A stretch of DNA of 42,588 nucleotides from Bacteroidales bacterium (lineage in GTDB: Bacteria; Bacteroidota; Bacteroidia; Bacteroidales; VadinHA17), in contig JARKQN010000084.1 in the NCBI GenBank assembly GCA_029974835.1, positions 1 to 42,588 on the forward strand. The letters run 5' to 3'. Below are positions 17,753 through 25,882 of this stretch, in pieces; position 1 is the first letter of the stretch, and each line of letters opens with the position of its first letter. The notes under the pieces were generated by a model that did no database searches, had not been told where the DNA came from, and saw only the letters and a program-made list of their open reading frames with translations. The position numbers and the translations under genes were made by a program.

Positions 17753-18889
17753 ATGAAAAAAATAAAACTGGGAATGATCGGCGGAGGGAAAGGAGCCTTT
17801 ATAGGTGATGCCCACCGTCGCGCTTCGAGAATCTGCAACGATTTTGAACTCGTGGGCGGTGTCTTTGACTCGGACTACGAAAAGAGCAAAGAATTCGCCG
17901 CATCGGAAGGAATAGCTCCCGACAGGTGCTATCCGGGTGTTGAGGCAATGGTAAAAGGAGAACTTGCACGCCCTGAAGAAGACAGGATGAAGGCCGTGGC
18001 CATTGTAACACCAAATTACCTGCACTTTCCCTTTGCAAGCCTGCTGCTTAAAAACGGTTTCCATGTAATGTGCGAAAAACCCATGACAATGACCGTTGAA
18101 GAAGCCGAGGAACTTGTAAAGCTGGTTAACCAGAAGAAACTCACTTTCGCCCTTACCCATACATACACCGGCTATCCGATGGTAAGGCAGATGCGCGAAA
18201 TGATAAGGTCGGGAATGCTGGGCACCATCCAGAGAATTGACGCACAGTACTACCAGGGATGGGTTAACTCAATAATCCACGGGGCAGGCAGCAGGATAAC
18301 AGGAGTGTGGAGATTCGACCCTGCCATGTCCGGCGTCAGCAGCTGCATGGGCGACATAGGTGTTCATGCCTTTAACCTTATCGAGTACACAACCGGTCTT
18401 GAGATCAAAGAGGTCCTTTCCGACCTTAATCCCATAAAAGATGACTTCACGATGGATCTTGACGGTACTGTACTCCTCCGCTTCGAAAATCCAAAGCTGA
18501 AAGGAGTGATAAGGTCGTGCCAGGTGGCAACAGGCGAGGAAAACAATATAACCCTTGCAGTGTACGGTTCAAAGGCAAGCCTCAAATGGGCCCAGGAAAA
18601 TCCGAACTACCTTTACCTGCTCACCGATTCCGAACCTGTGAAGGTTCTTAAACCGGCTCATGGCTACAATTCCGAGTTTGCCGAGAAAAGCCATACAATG
18701 CCGTGCGGACACCCGGAAGGCATCTACGAGGCTGTGGCAAATATTTACAGGGGAATGGCTAAATCAATAAGGGGCGAAAAGTTCTTCCCCGGCGAATTTC
18801 CGACCGTGCACGACGGCGTGAGGGGCATGAAGTTCATCCATAGCGTTGTAAACTCCAACCGGGACGGCAACATGTGGAAGAAACTCTGA
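17753..18889 (+). CDS. Cytoplasmic Gfo/Idh/MocA family dehydrogenase
   Basis: A 378-residue NAD(P)-dependent sugar dehydrogenase without a leader. The glycine-rich dinucleotide site GMIGGGKGAFIGDAHR is at residues 7-22, the EKP motif at 108-110 (MCEKPMTM) and the substrate-side GDIGVHAFN at 200-208, giving Asp201 and His205. The preceding sequence GSRITGVWRFDP and the long loop are typical of the subgroup paired with TIM-barrel partners. It probably oxidises or re-reduces C3 of a sugar in the cytoplasm. The gene is 53 bases after one TIM-barrel gene and 38 bases before another, so the three are very probably one transcript. Confidence 0.9.
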   Translation: MKKIKLGMIGGGKGAFIGDAHRRASRICNDFELVGGVFDSDYEKSKEFAASEGIAPDRCYPGVEAMVKGELARPEEDRMKAVAIVTPNYLHFPFASLLLKNGFHVMCEKPMTMTVEEAEELVKLVNQKKLTFALTHTYTGYPMVRQMREMIRSGMLGTIQRIDAQYYQGWVNSIIHGAGSRITGVWRFDPAMSGVSSCMGDIGVHAFNLIEYTTGLEIKEVLSDLNPIKDDFTMDLDGTVLLRFENPKLKGVIRSCQVATGEENNITLAVYGSKASLKWAQENPNYLYLLTDSEPVKVLKPAHGYNSEFAEKSHTMPCGHPEGIYEAVANIYRGMAKSIRGEKFFPGEFPTVHDGVRGMKFIHSVVNSNRDGNMWKKL

Positions 18890-18927
18890 TACACTTAAAA
18901 CATTATCTGTAAAAACATTTCACTTTT

Positions 18928-19953
18928 ATGAAACCACAAACAACCAGGAGAATTCTTTCGAGGCGCGATTTTCTGGGCACTTCGCTGGCAGCCGCTTCTG
19001 CAGTTATTTTTTCGCCATCCGCTTTTGCTGCTGACCAGCAGAAGAGAATGCCGCGACCCGGCTCAAAGTTCGGAGGAGTGCAGATAGGAGCAATAACCTA
19101 CAGCTGGCGCAGTATGCCCGGAGGTGTCGAAAACATCATTAATTACTGCAGGGAGGCCGGTATCAGTTCAATCGAGCTGATGAGCAATGATCTTGAATCG
19201 TTTCTCGGAGCCCCGCAGAATACAGCCGCCGGGCAGAACGCACGGAACCAGACCAACCTGTCACAGGAAGAGAGGGCCAGGCTTGCAAAGGAACGCGAAG
19301 CTGCAACAGCAAAATACAACGAGGACCTTAAAAAATGGAGAACCTCCCTTCCCCCCGAAAAAGTAAAACAGGCCAAAAAGATGTTCGACCAGGCAGGCAT
19401 CAGGGTACATAACGTAAAATTCTCACCCTACCGGTGGTCGGATGAAGAGATTGATTATGCCTTCAGAACGGCAAAGGCCATGGGCGCCATGGGAGTGACC
19501 GACGAAATCGGTGAGGAAGCGGTAAAGCGACTGGCTCCCTTTGCCGAAAAGCACAGAATGAAGGCTATATTCCACAATCACATGCAGTTTGCTACTCCCG
19601 GCTTTACCTACGACACATTCCTGAACGTATCGCCCGCCGTGATGATGAACTTCGATGCAGGTCATTTCTTCGGCTCGACCGGCATTCACCCCAACGAGAT
19701 TATAAAGAAATACCACGACAGGATTGCCACCATTCACATGAAGGACAAAACAGGACCGAAATCGAAACCTGCAAACACCAATGTTGAATGGGGACTGGGT
19801 GAAACCCCGATTGCCGATGTCCTCCTGCTGCTGAAGAAAGAGAAATGGCCAATCAACGTCGACATCGAACTGGAATATCCCGTTCCTGCCGGTTCGGACG
19901 CCGTAAAGGAAGTTAAAAAATGTGTTGAGTTCTGCAGGAAGATATTATCCTGA
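18928..19953 (+). CDS. Tat-exported TIM-barrel sugar isomerase/epimerase-like protein
   Basis: A 341-residue barrel with a textbook twin-arginine leader, SRRDFLG at residues 11-17, followed by an Ala/Ser-rich segment ending at SAFA. Motifs are GVQIGAITYSWRSM, GISSIELMS, AIFHNHMQ, MNFDAGHFFGSTGIHPN, TIHMKDKTGPKS and NVDIELEY. A charged insertion of roughly 40 residues after beta2 (NLSQEERARLAKERE and following) is shared in kind with its paralogue at 1914-2903; 54 of the last 80 residues are identical between the two. It ends the plus-strand DUF1080/TIM/Gfo series and is followed by a terminator. Its likely role is a periplasmic step on a free or oxidised sugar, whereas the TIM-barrel enzyme two genes upstream acts in the cytoplasm. 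Confidence 0.88.
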   Translation: MKPQTTRRILSRRDFLGTSLAAASAVIFSPSAFAADQQKRMPRPGSKFGGVQIGAITYSWRSMPGGVENIINYCREAGISSIELMSNDLESFLGAPQNTAAGQNARNQTNLSQEERARLAKEREAATAKYNEDLKKWRTSLPPEKVKQAKKMFDQAGIRVHNVKFSPYRWSDEEIDYAFRTAKAMGAMGVTDEIGEEAVKRLAPFAEKHRMKAIFHNHMQFATPGFTYDTFLNVSPAVMMNFDAGHFFGSTGIHPNEIIKKYHDRIATIHMKDKTGPKSKPANTNVEWGLGETPIADVLLLLKKEKWPINVDIELEYPVPAGSDAVKEVKKCVEFCRKILS

Positions 19954-19975
19954 CAATCAGTACTTCCAACAATAT

Positions 19976-20007
19976 AAACCCTGTATGGAGTTTTCCGTTC
20001 AGGGTTT
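19976..20007 (+). terminator. Intrinsic terminator after the DUF1080/Gfo/TIM series
   Basis: AAACCCTG at 19976-19983 pairs with CAGGGTTT at 20000-20007, with a 16-base loop that can form a small inner pairing, followed by a T-rich run to about 20016. It lies 22 bases after the stop of the Tat-exported TIM-barrel gene and next to the convergent small gene ending at 20023. It may serve both strands, but the T run is clearer for plus-strand transcripts. Confidence 0.75.
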
Positions 20008-20022
20008 TTTATTTTTTACCGC

Positions 20023-20298
20023 CTATTTCTTTTTCCTGACGAAGGCAATGACGATTCCGGCCACAATAACAACGGCTGCTGCAACAAGCACCACATTGCT
20101 GGCGGCTCCTTTCTTTCCTTCTGCAGGGGCTTTCTTCTCATCTTCAATGGCGTAGTAAAAGGTCGGTTTGGCGATGGTATCCATATTAACCGAATCTTTT
20201 TTCGGTTTTGGCTCTTCCTGACCTGCGGCAAAACAGAAATTACCGGCAGCCAAAGCTGCAGCAAGTGATAACGTTAAAAGTGTTCTTCTCATAATCAT
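20023..20298 (-). CDS. Small exported protein with C-terminal membrane anchor (unknown function)
   Basis: A 91-residue protein. It has an N-terminal signal peptide (RRTLLTLSLAAALAAGNFCFA), a short acidic and lysine-rich middle (about 27-66), then one hydrophobic helix (about 68-87) and a terminal basic cluster RKKK. This layout puts the middle in the periplasm with the C-terminus inside, and resembles sorting-signal tails, although no LPxTG or PEP-type motif is present before the helix. An alternative start two codons downstream (20292) is equally possible. It follows the GT-C/TPR gene by 16 bases and is the last gene of the long minus-strand operon. I recognise no family; it could be a small partner of the membrane proteins before it. 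Confidence 0.65.
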   Translation of the reverse strand: MIMRRTLLTLSLAAALAAGNFCFAAGQEEPKPKKDSVNMDTIAKPTFYYAIEDEKKAPAEGKKGAASNVVLVAAAVVIVAGIVIAFVRKKK

Positions 20299-20314
20299 GT
20301 TTATTTAATCATTT

Positions 20315-22381
20315 TTATTTCAGTTTTTTTGCAATGCTGTCATATTTCCCGGCCATCTCCGGGTCTGATTCCCTGCAGAGTTCTGCCAGCGCCTCCACTG
20401 CAGGTTTGTATGCGGGATTGACCCTGAGGCACTGCCGCAATATACTTCGTGCCCCGGCAGGATCTTTTCTGCCGGCAAGCCGGGCAAGTTCCACATAAGC
20501 CTCAGAATATTTCCTGTTGAATTCAATAAGCCTTCTGAAATATCCGCCGGCCCGGTCATCTTCTCCCCTGCGGGCCGAGATGATCCCCGAATACATCAGT
20601 GCCGGTTCAAAGAACGGGTTTACTTCAAGAGATTTCTTCAGAACAGAATCGGCCCTTAACGAATCTCCCGACCTGTTCAGGACGACTGCAAAATTATAAA
20701 AAATCATTTCATCTCCCTTCTCAGTCCGGAGAGCTCTTTCAAAAAGATCTTCAGCCTCATCATAACGGTTTTCTTCCAGCGCTTTAAAACCGAAATAGTC
20801 ATCCTTTGTTTTCCTTTCTATTACCGCGCAAACAGGTGCGCCCCCTGCTTTCGCCACGTATAATGAATTTCCGGGAGGCCAGTGATTCTCCCTGAGCCTG
20901 AACGGCAGAATATACCTGTTGGTGGAGAGGTAATAATCCCAGTCATAACAACTTCTCTCCTCATTTCGCAGGTAAATATTTTTTACCAGGGGCATATTCC
21001 GGAAATACCATTCGGCCGAAAAATTCGAGGCAACGACAACTGTGTCGGCGATACCTTTTTTCTCAAGATGATTAATCAGCCATCCGGCTGCTTCGGACTG
21101 GCCGATGAAATAATAATCCGTTTCATATTTCCCGTTAGCCCCCTTTACCCCTCCTGCAAGCTCATTGAAATAGAGATAAGCATAACGGTAATTGCTGATC
21201 AGATACTTTGCGGGATGGACGGAAAGCATGACAAAAACGAATATTATCAGAGGCTTAAAACGTCGGACCCGGTCTGTTGTAATAAAACTTGTTATGCCGG
21301 CTGAAGCAATTATCACGATACCGGGATAAAGAAACAGGAACTGTCTCCAGCCGCTGTAAATATTTGGTTTTGTTATTATTTCATAAATAACAGGGAAGAG
21401 CACCGAAAAAAGTATAAGACTCCATGGCAGAATTTTATCCTTCCCGGCCGCTTCCCTCAATCTAACCGGAAAGAGCGCTGCTCCTGCCAGCACTGAAAGG
21501 GGTAAGGTTACAAGCAGGTATTTCAGAAGGTAATACCATGGCATATAATCGGTCCATTCGAAGCTCCCTTCGAAAATCTCACGGAAAGTGAGCGGGAATC
21601 TGCTCATCAGCAGATGCGCCCTGACCGGGTTTAGGACAGGATTCTGCAGACCATACGGCCAGTAAAGCACGCTTAATAACCAGGCAGCGGCTGAGATGAG
21701 GGTTATCAGTGCCAGCCGCTCCGCCTGTTTCTTTATACCAATTCTTAAACCGTTAATGTAATCAATTGCCACTTTAACGAAGAAGAACAGGTACAGGTAG
21801 CAGATGAGCAGCATCCCTCCTGCCCTGATGCTCATGCAGAAAGCAATGCTCAGGATCAGGATCACCGATTCGCCGGCAGGCATTCTTTTTTCTGAGGCGA
21901 GAAACCTGATTATGGAATAAATTCCTGCCAGATATCCGAGGGCGAAGGGAATATCCTTGAGGTTATTCTGGGAATGGCCGAGGAAAGTGGGTGAAACCGC
22001 AAAAAGCAGCAGTGCCGTTACTCCCGCGTTGAACCCGGCCACTCTCCACGCAAGCAGGGAGGCAAGAAGAATCGAAAGCCAACCGGCGAGCGTGGCCATA
22101 AGATGACGGAAACCATATATGTCGTTAATCCCGAAGGTCCTTATTAACAGGGTGGTAAAATTATCATACGACTGACCGTAATATTTCAGATGGGTTCCGG
22201 GTGTGTTGAGGCATGTAAGGTCTTTGCCGCCACTTGAGTAATAATTATTTACCGAAACCGAATGGTTATAGTGCAATACCTCATCACAGCTCACGCCCGC
22301 CTTTCTGCTTCCGGCAGTCATGATGGCAAGCAGGATCAGGGCCAGAGCAGTAAAAATGAGCTTTTGTCTTTTACTCTCCAT
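20315..22381 (-). CDS. GT-C-type membrane glycosyltransferase-like protein with C-terminal TPR domain
   Basis: A 688-residue protein. After the first transmembrane helix it has SCDEVLHYNH with Asp33-Glu34, the acidic pair in the first external loop of GT-C enzymes such as the GT39 and ArnT groups. About ten more hydrophobic segments extend to near residue 405. A soluble periplasmic-type region follows, and residues from about 520 onward form TPR-like repeats (YFGFKALEENRYDEAEDLF, FYNFAVVLNRSGDSLRADS and others). Such proteins move a sugar from a polyprenyl-phosphate carrier to a protein or glycan acceptor. The GT2 gene directly upstream could supply that carrier-linked sugar: its TGA overlaps this ATG by one base (TGATG). 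The donor sugar and acceptor are unknown. Confidence 0.75.
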   Translation of the reverse strand: MESKRQKLIFTALALILLAIMTAGSRKAGVSCDEVLHYNHSVSVNNYYSSGGKDLTCLNTPGTHLKYYGQSYDNFTTLLIRTFGINDIYGFRHLMATLAGWLSILLASLLAWRVAGFNAGVTALLLFAVSPTFLGHSQNNLKDIPFALGYLAGIYSIIRFLASEKRMPAGESVILILSIAFCMSIRAGGMLLICYLYLFFFVKVAIDYINGLRIGIKKQAERLALITLISAAAWLLSVLYWPYGLQNPVLNPVRAHLLMSRFPLTFREIFEGSFEWTDYMPWYYLLKYLLVTLPLSVLAGAALFPVRLREAAGKDKILPWSLILFSVLFPVIYEIITKPNIYSGWRQFLFLYPGIVIIASAGITSFITTDRVRRFKPLIIFVFVMLSVHPAKYLISNYRYAYLYFNELAGGVKGANGKYETDYYFIGQSEAAGWLINHLEKKGIADTVVVASNFSAEWYFRNMPLVKNIYLRNEERSCYDWDYYLSTNRYILPFRLRENHWPPGNSLYVAKAGGAPVCAVIERKTKDDYFGFKALEENRYDEAEDLFERALRTEKGDEMIFYNFAVVLNRSGDSLRADSVLKKSLEVNPFFEPALMYSGIISARRGEDDRAGGYFRRLIEFNRKYSEAYVELARLAGRKDPAGARSILRQCLRVNPAYKPAVEALAELCRESDPEMAGKYDSIAKKLK

Positions 22382-23310
22382 CAGTCAGCGGTTGTTCCGC
22401 CGTAAAACTTCTTTACAAAATATACCGGTCTGTTCTGTGATTCCTTGTAAGTCCGGTAGACATACTCCCCGATGATCCCCAGGAATACAAGCTGGATGGA
22501 ACCAAGGAAATAGATACTCAGGAGGGTTGAAGACCAACCCGGCACAGCAATGTGCATTGCTTTTGCAACGAGCACATAAATTCCTGCAGCCAGAAAAACA
22601 ATAACACCTGTCAGACCCAGGAAAAAACAAAGCCTCAGGGGAAATTTTGAGAAAGAGAATATTGCATCACCGGCAAGGCGGAGCAGTTTCAGGAATGTCA
22701 TTTTCGGTTTGCCCGAAAACCGTTCGTCGCGGACAAAGTCAACAAATCCCTGGCGGAAACCGATAAATGACCTGATGCCCGGCAGATATCTTATATTCTC
22801 CCTGACGGATAAGAGAGCATCTGCAGCCTTTCGCGTCATCATTGAAAAATTTCCGGCATTGCCGATATCACCGAGCCCGGCGACCTTTCCGAAAAGCCTG
22901 TGAAAAAGCTGCATGTACAGGTTTCTCATACGGTTCCCCTTTCTGGATGATTTTCTTGCACTGACAACATCAAATCCCTCTTTCCTTATAAGATTGTACA
23001 TATCGGATAGCACTTCAGGCGGATCCTGAAGGTCTCCGTCCATCATCGCAACAAGGTCGCCCGAGGCATGCTCAAGTCCTGCAGTATATGCAGCCTGGTG
23101 CCCGAAATTTCGTGAGAGGGCAAGTACTTTAATTTTCGGATTGGCCTTCCTGTGTCCGAGCAGGATTCCGAGGGTGTTGTCGGTGCTGCCGTCGTCTACA
23201 AAAATAATCTCATAATCGGCTATAAACGATTCGATTGCAGGTACTGTCCGTTTAATCAGTTCTTTAAGTACCTGCTCCTCGTTAAAAACAGGTATTACTA
23301 CCGACAACAT
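22381..23310 (-). CDS. GT2 family polyprenyl-phosphate glycosyltransferase-like protein
   Basis: A 309-residue protein of the DPM1/GtrB/ArnC-like group. The N-terminal GT-A domain begins LSVVIPVFNEE and carries VDDGSTD (38-44) and MDGDLQDPPE with the DxD at 91-93. NFGHQAAYTAGLEHA is typical of dolichol- or undecaprenyl-phosphate sugar synthases. Two C-terminal membrane helices (about 230-255 and 265-290) match the GtrB topology. The expected reaction is transfer of a sugar from a nucleotide donor to undecaprenyl phosphate at the inner face of the cytoplasmic membrane. It begins 8 bases after the ThuA gene and overlaps the following membrane protein gene by one base. Confidence 0.88.
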   Translation of the reverse strand: MLSVVIPVFNEEQVLKELIKRTVPAIESFIADYEIIFVDDGSTDNTLGILLGHRKANPKIKVLALSRNFGHQAAYTAGLEHASGDLVAMMDGDLQDPPEVLSDMYNLIRKEGFDVVSARKSSRKGNRMRNLYMQLFHRLFGKVAGLGDIGNAGNFSMMTRKAADALLSVRENIRYLPGIRSFIGFRQGFVDFVRDERFSGKPKMTFLKLLRLAGDAIFSFSKFPLRLCFFLGLTGVIVFLAAGIYVLVAKAMHIAVPGWSSTLLSIYFLGSIQLVFLGIIGEYVYRTYKESQNRPVYFVKKFYGGTTAD

Positions 23311-23318
23311 ACTAAAAA

Positions 23319-24530
23319 CTAATTAGCTCCCAATCGTTCAATGGCAAAATCAGCCTCATCCTTCAGTTCCGGAACAGCCTGAAGCTTTTTGATGGCCGGA
23401 AGCGAATAATCTGTTCCGATCCAGCTCAGTTCCCTGAGGACCAGCTTCTTTGCCTCAACTGTTGCGGAAGGGTTATTAAGCAGTTCTGTAAGCTTCTTTT
23501 CGATCTCAAGGAGTTTTGTCTTGTCGCCTGCAGCCCTGCGTATCTCTTCCTGTATTCCTGTATAGAACCTGGTGCTTTTGCCGATATCGTATTCTCCGAG
23601 ACCTTCAATATTCTCATCGAGTGTGCGGATCTTCAGGTTTGATCTGACGGATATTGCAGCTGCGCTCGGGAAGTCGGGCGGCACTTCCTGTGTTACCTTT
23701 CCTGAAGCGGCCCACTCTGCACCGCGCTGCAGTGTTGTGATGAATCCTGCGCATTTGAGGGCAATATTCTCATCACCTGAAGGGAATCCCAGTGTGGTAT
23801 GGAATACTCTTCCCTTACCGTATGTAACTGCCATCATAACAGGCTCTTCCCTGCCTGTTCCCCCGCCTGTTGTATCGCAGAAGGCAGTAGCGAGAACATC
23901 TATATTCCCTGCCGGTCCCCTGAGGCGTGCAAACAGAAGGTCGTCCGGGTGCATCCACCTGACAGGCAGACCTTTTGTGACGGGATGCCCGGGGTTTCTC
24001 ATTCTTACTTCAAAATCGCGTGTCTTTCCGTACCATCCTGCCGGCCCCGGTGTGGAATCGACAACCATTCTGCCGGCCCGGTTAAAGTAGACATATGGTC
24101 CGGTCTTTTCGGAGCGGTCTCCCCATCCCGTCAGGCCGCATATTTCCTCATACTCTTTCCATCCCGGAAAGGCAGATGATGCGGCATGGTACACTACAAC
24201 TCCTCCCCCGTTTTTTACGTATCCGGCAAAATCCTGTTTTGTGTTTTCGCTCCACTGGTCGCCCGAGTAATTAAGAACGACAACATCATATTTGGAAAAT
24301 TTTGGCCGGAAGCCGGTCATATCTCCACCTGCATCTGGGGAATTGACAATTTCAGCCTTAAAGAGACCTGATTCTTCGAGTATCTGTTTAAGCAGTGTAC
24401 TGCTTGTCTGCCAGTCGATTGTATTCTGACCTGTGACGATGAGAGCGGCATACTGAGTGCTTTTCCGGCATCCTACTGCGATTAGTGCAAGAGCAGCTGC
24501 TGTTAAAATGAAATATTTTATCTTTTTCAT
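23319..24530 (-). CDS. ThuA-domain lipoprotein
   Basis: A 403-residue protein with a lipoprotein leader ending LIAVGC (Cys21). Residues about 27-260 form a ThuA (trehalose-utilisation) domain with a glutamine-amidotransferase-like fold. Motifs include YDVVVLNYSGDQW, GGGVVVYHAASSAFPGW, YEEICGLTGWGDRS, HPVTKGLPVRWMHPDDLLF and YGKGRVFHTTLG. The C-terminal about 120 residues are helical and may be a repeat-type scaffold. In Sinorhizobium, ThuA works with the Gfo/Idh-type dehydrogenase ThuB in a 3-keto-disaccharide route, and here two exported Gfo/Idh/MocA genes lie immediately upstream (10-base gap to the nearer). A role on oxidised sugars in the periplasm is therefore plausible. Confidence 0.86.
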   Translation of the reverse strand: MKKIKYFILTAAALALIAVGCRKSTQYAALIVTGQNTIDWQTSSTLLKQILEESGLFKAEIVNSPDAGGDMTGFRPKFSKYDVVVLNYSGDQWSENTKQDFAGYVKNGGGVVVYHAASSAFPGWKEYEEICGLTGWGDRSEKTGPYVYFNRAGRMVVDSTPGPAGWYGKTRDFEVRMRNPGHPVTKGLPVRWMHPDDLLFARLRGPAGNIDVLATAFCDTTGGGTGREEPVMMAVTYGKGRVFHTTLGFPSGDENIALKCAGFITTLQRGAEWAASGKVTQEVPPDFPSAAAISVRSNLKIRTLDENIEGLGEYDIGKSTRFYTGIQEEIRRAAGDKTKLLEIEKKLTELLNNPSATVEAKKLVLRELSWIGTDYSLPAIKKLQAVPELKDEADFAIERLGAN

Positions 24531-24540
24531 GGCTGGTCAA

Positions 24541-25854
24541 TTAAACTGTTGGCAATGTCCATGGTTTGCGGTAAGGGCGGCTCAGGAGGCGGCTTGCCGT
24601 GGGGTTATCAATGATTTCCTCCTTGTCCGGATCCCACTTTATTTTCTGACCTGTAGTCATTGAGATTTCTCCTAGAAGTGCCACCGATATTGCGCGGTAT
24701 GCGGGTTCTATAGGGGCGATTGCCTGCTTGCGCGACCGGACACTGTCAACGAAGTTCTGGTAATGGTTATCACTCTTGTAGAGATGGGTTTCGTTATCTC
24801 CTATCTCCTCCTTCAGAATATTCGGGTCGGATGCGCTGATGCGGTTTCCGCGGTCAACATGAAGCCAGCCAAGGTCTCCGTACCAGCATGTTCCCATGCC
24901 TTTGGGAAGGCGGGATGAATTAGCCACTCTCATCTCGATGCCGTTGGCATATTTGCAGAGTATATCATATTCAACGGGGGCGTTGTAGATTCCGTCGACG
25001 GGGTATACTCCCTTTCCTTCAATTTCGACGGGACCTGTATATTCCAGCCCGGTGCCCCAGTTGGCAATGTCGATATGATGGCCGGCCCAGTCGGTAAGCT
25101 GTCCGCCCGAGTAATCGAGTATCCACCTCCAGTTCCAGTGACAGACGCCGCGGTAAGGCACTTTAAGTGCGGGACCCAGCCACATCTCCCAGTCGAGTTC
25201 TTCAGGCACATCCTGCACTGGCGGGGTACCGATACCCCTTCCGCCGTCGGGCAGGCCCACTTCAATATATTTTACTTTTCCTATTCTTCCGTTAATTACC
25301 AGCTCGGCTCCCTTGTGAAAGTTTGCCTGCGAACGCTGCCAGCTTCCGGTTTGCCAGATGACACCGTTATCTTTTACGGCTTTTACTATTACTTTGCCGT
25401 CGTTGATGGTTCTGCATATTGGTTTTTCGCCATACACATCCCATTTTTTCCTGGCAGCTTCCGAATAGATTATTCCGTGCCAGTGGTCGGGGAGGGCAAT
25501 AAGAACCGCATCCAGTTTCTCTTTTTCCATGAACTCCCTGTAATCGCCGTATGTACGGCAATCTTTGCTGCGGTTGGTTTTATCGACCACATCCTTTGCC
25601 GATGCAAGTCTTTTGGCATCAACATCGCAGAGGGCTACAAAACGGACCTGGTCTTTGAGCCTCATGAAGTCTCTCATATCGCTCATACCCTGAGAGCCTG
25701 TTCCGATGACACCCATCACTATCCTGTCGGCGGGAGGTGTCTGTCCTCCCAGCCCGAGTGATGAAGAAGGTACAATGTAAGGGATAATGACTGAGCCGGC
25801 CAGGGCTGAAGCCGACTTCCTGACAAAATCCCTTCTGGTTGATGTTTTTTTCAT
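24541..25854 (-). CDS. Tat-exported Gfo/Idh/MocA family oxidoreductase
   Basis: A 437-residue protein with a Tat leader (TRRDFVRK at residues 6-13). The dinucleotide site GVIGTGSQG lies at 48-56 and the EKP motif at 143-145. LPDHWHGIIY, WNWRWILDYSGGQLTDWAGHHIDIANWG (seen in the middle third) and SDNHYQNFVDSVRSRK are typical of the secreted Bacteroidota/Planctomycetota subgroup. It differs clearly from the other exported oxidoreductases in the window and is closest in layout to the one at 501-1862. It probably oxidises or reduces a sugar in the periplasm with tightly bound NAD(P). It lies between a second Gfo/Idh/MocA gene (28 bases upstream) and ThuA (10 bases downstream). Confidence 0.89.
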   Translation of the reverse strand: MKKTSTRRDFVRKSASALAGSVIIPYIVPSSSLGLGGQTPPADRIVMGVIGTGSQGMSDMRDFMRLKDQVRFVALCDVDAKRLASAKDVVDKTNRSKDCRTYGDYREFMEKEKLDAVLIALPDHWHGIIYSEAARKKWDVYGEKPICRTINDGKVIVKAVKDNGVIWQTGSWQRSQANFHKGAELVINGRIGKVKYIEVGLPDGGRGIGTPPVQDVPEELDWEMWLGPALKVPYRGVCHWNWRWILDYSGGQLTDWAGHHIDIANWGTGLEYTGPVEIEGKGVYPVDGIYNAPVEYDILCKYANGIEMRVANSSRLPKGMGTCWYGDLGWLHVDRGNRISASDPNILKEEIGDNETHLYKSDNHYQNFVDSVRSRKQAIAPIEPAYRAISVALLGEISMTTGQKIKWDPDKEEIIDNPTASRLLSRPYRKPWTLPTV

Positions 25855-25882
25855 GTCAGTTAAGTTTGTATAAAGTTAATAT

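Noticed and set aside
17558-18160. 200-codon minus-strand open frame
   Set aside because: It covers the junction of two well-supported plus-strand genes and shows no recognisable motif.
25075-25761. 228-codon plus-strand open frame
   Set aside because: It lies fully opposite the Gfo/Idh/MocA gene at 24541-25854 and its translation is Phe/Tyr/Pro-rich without family motifs; it is a shadow of the true gene.
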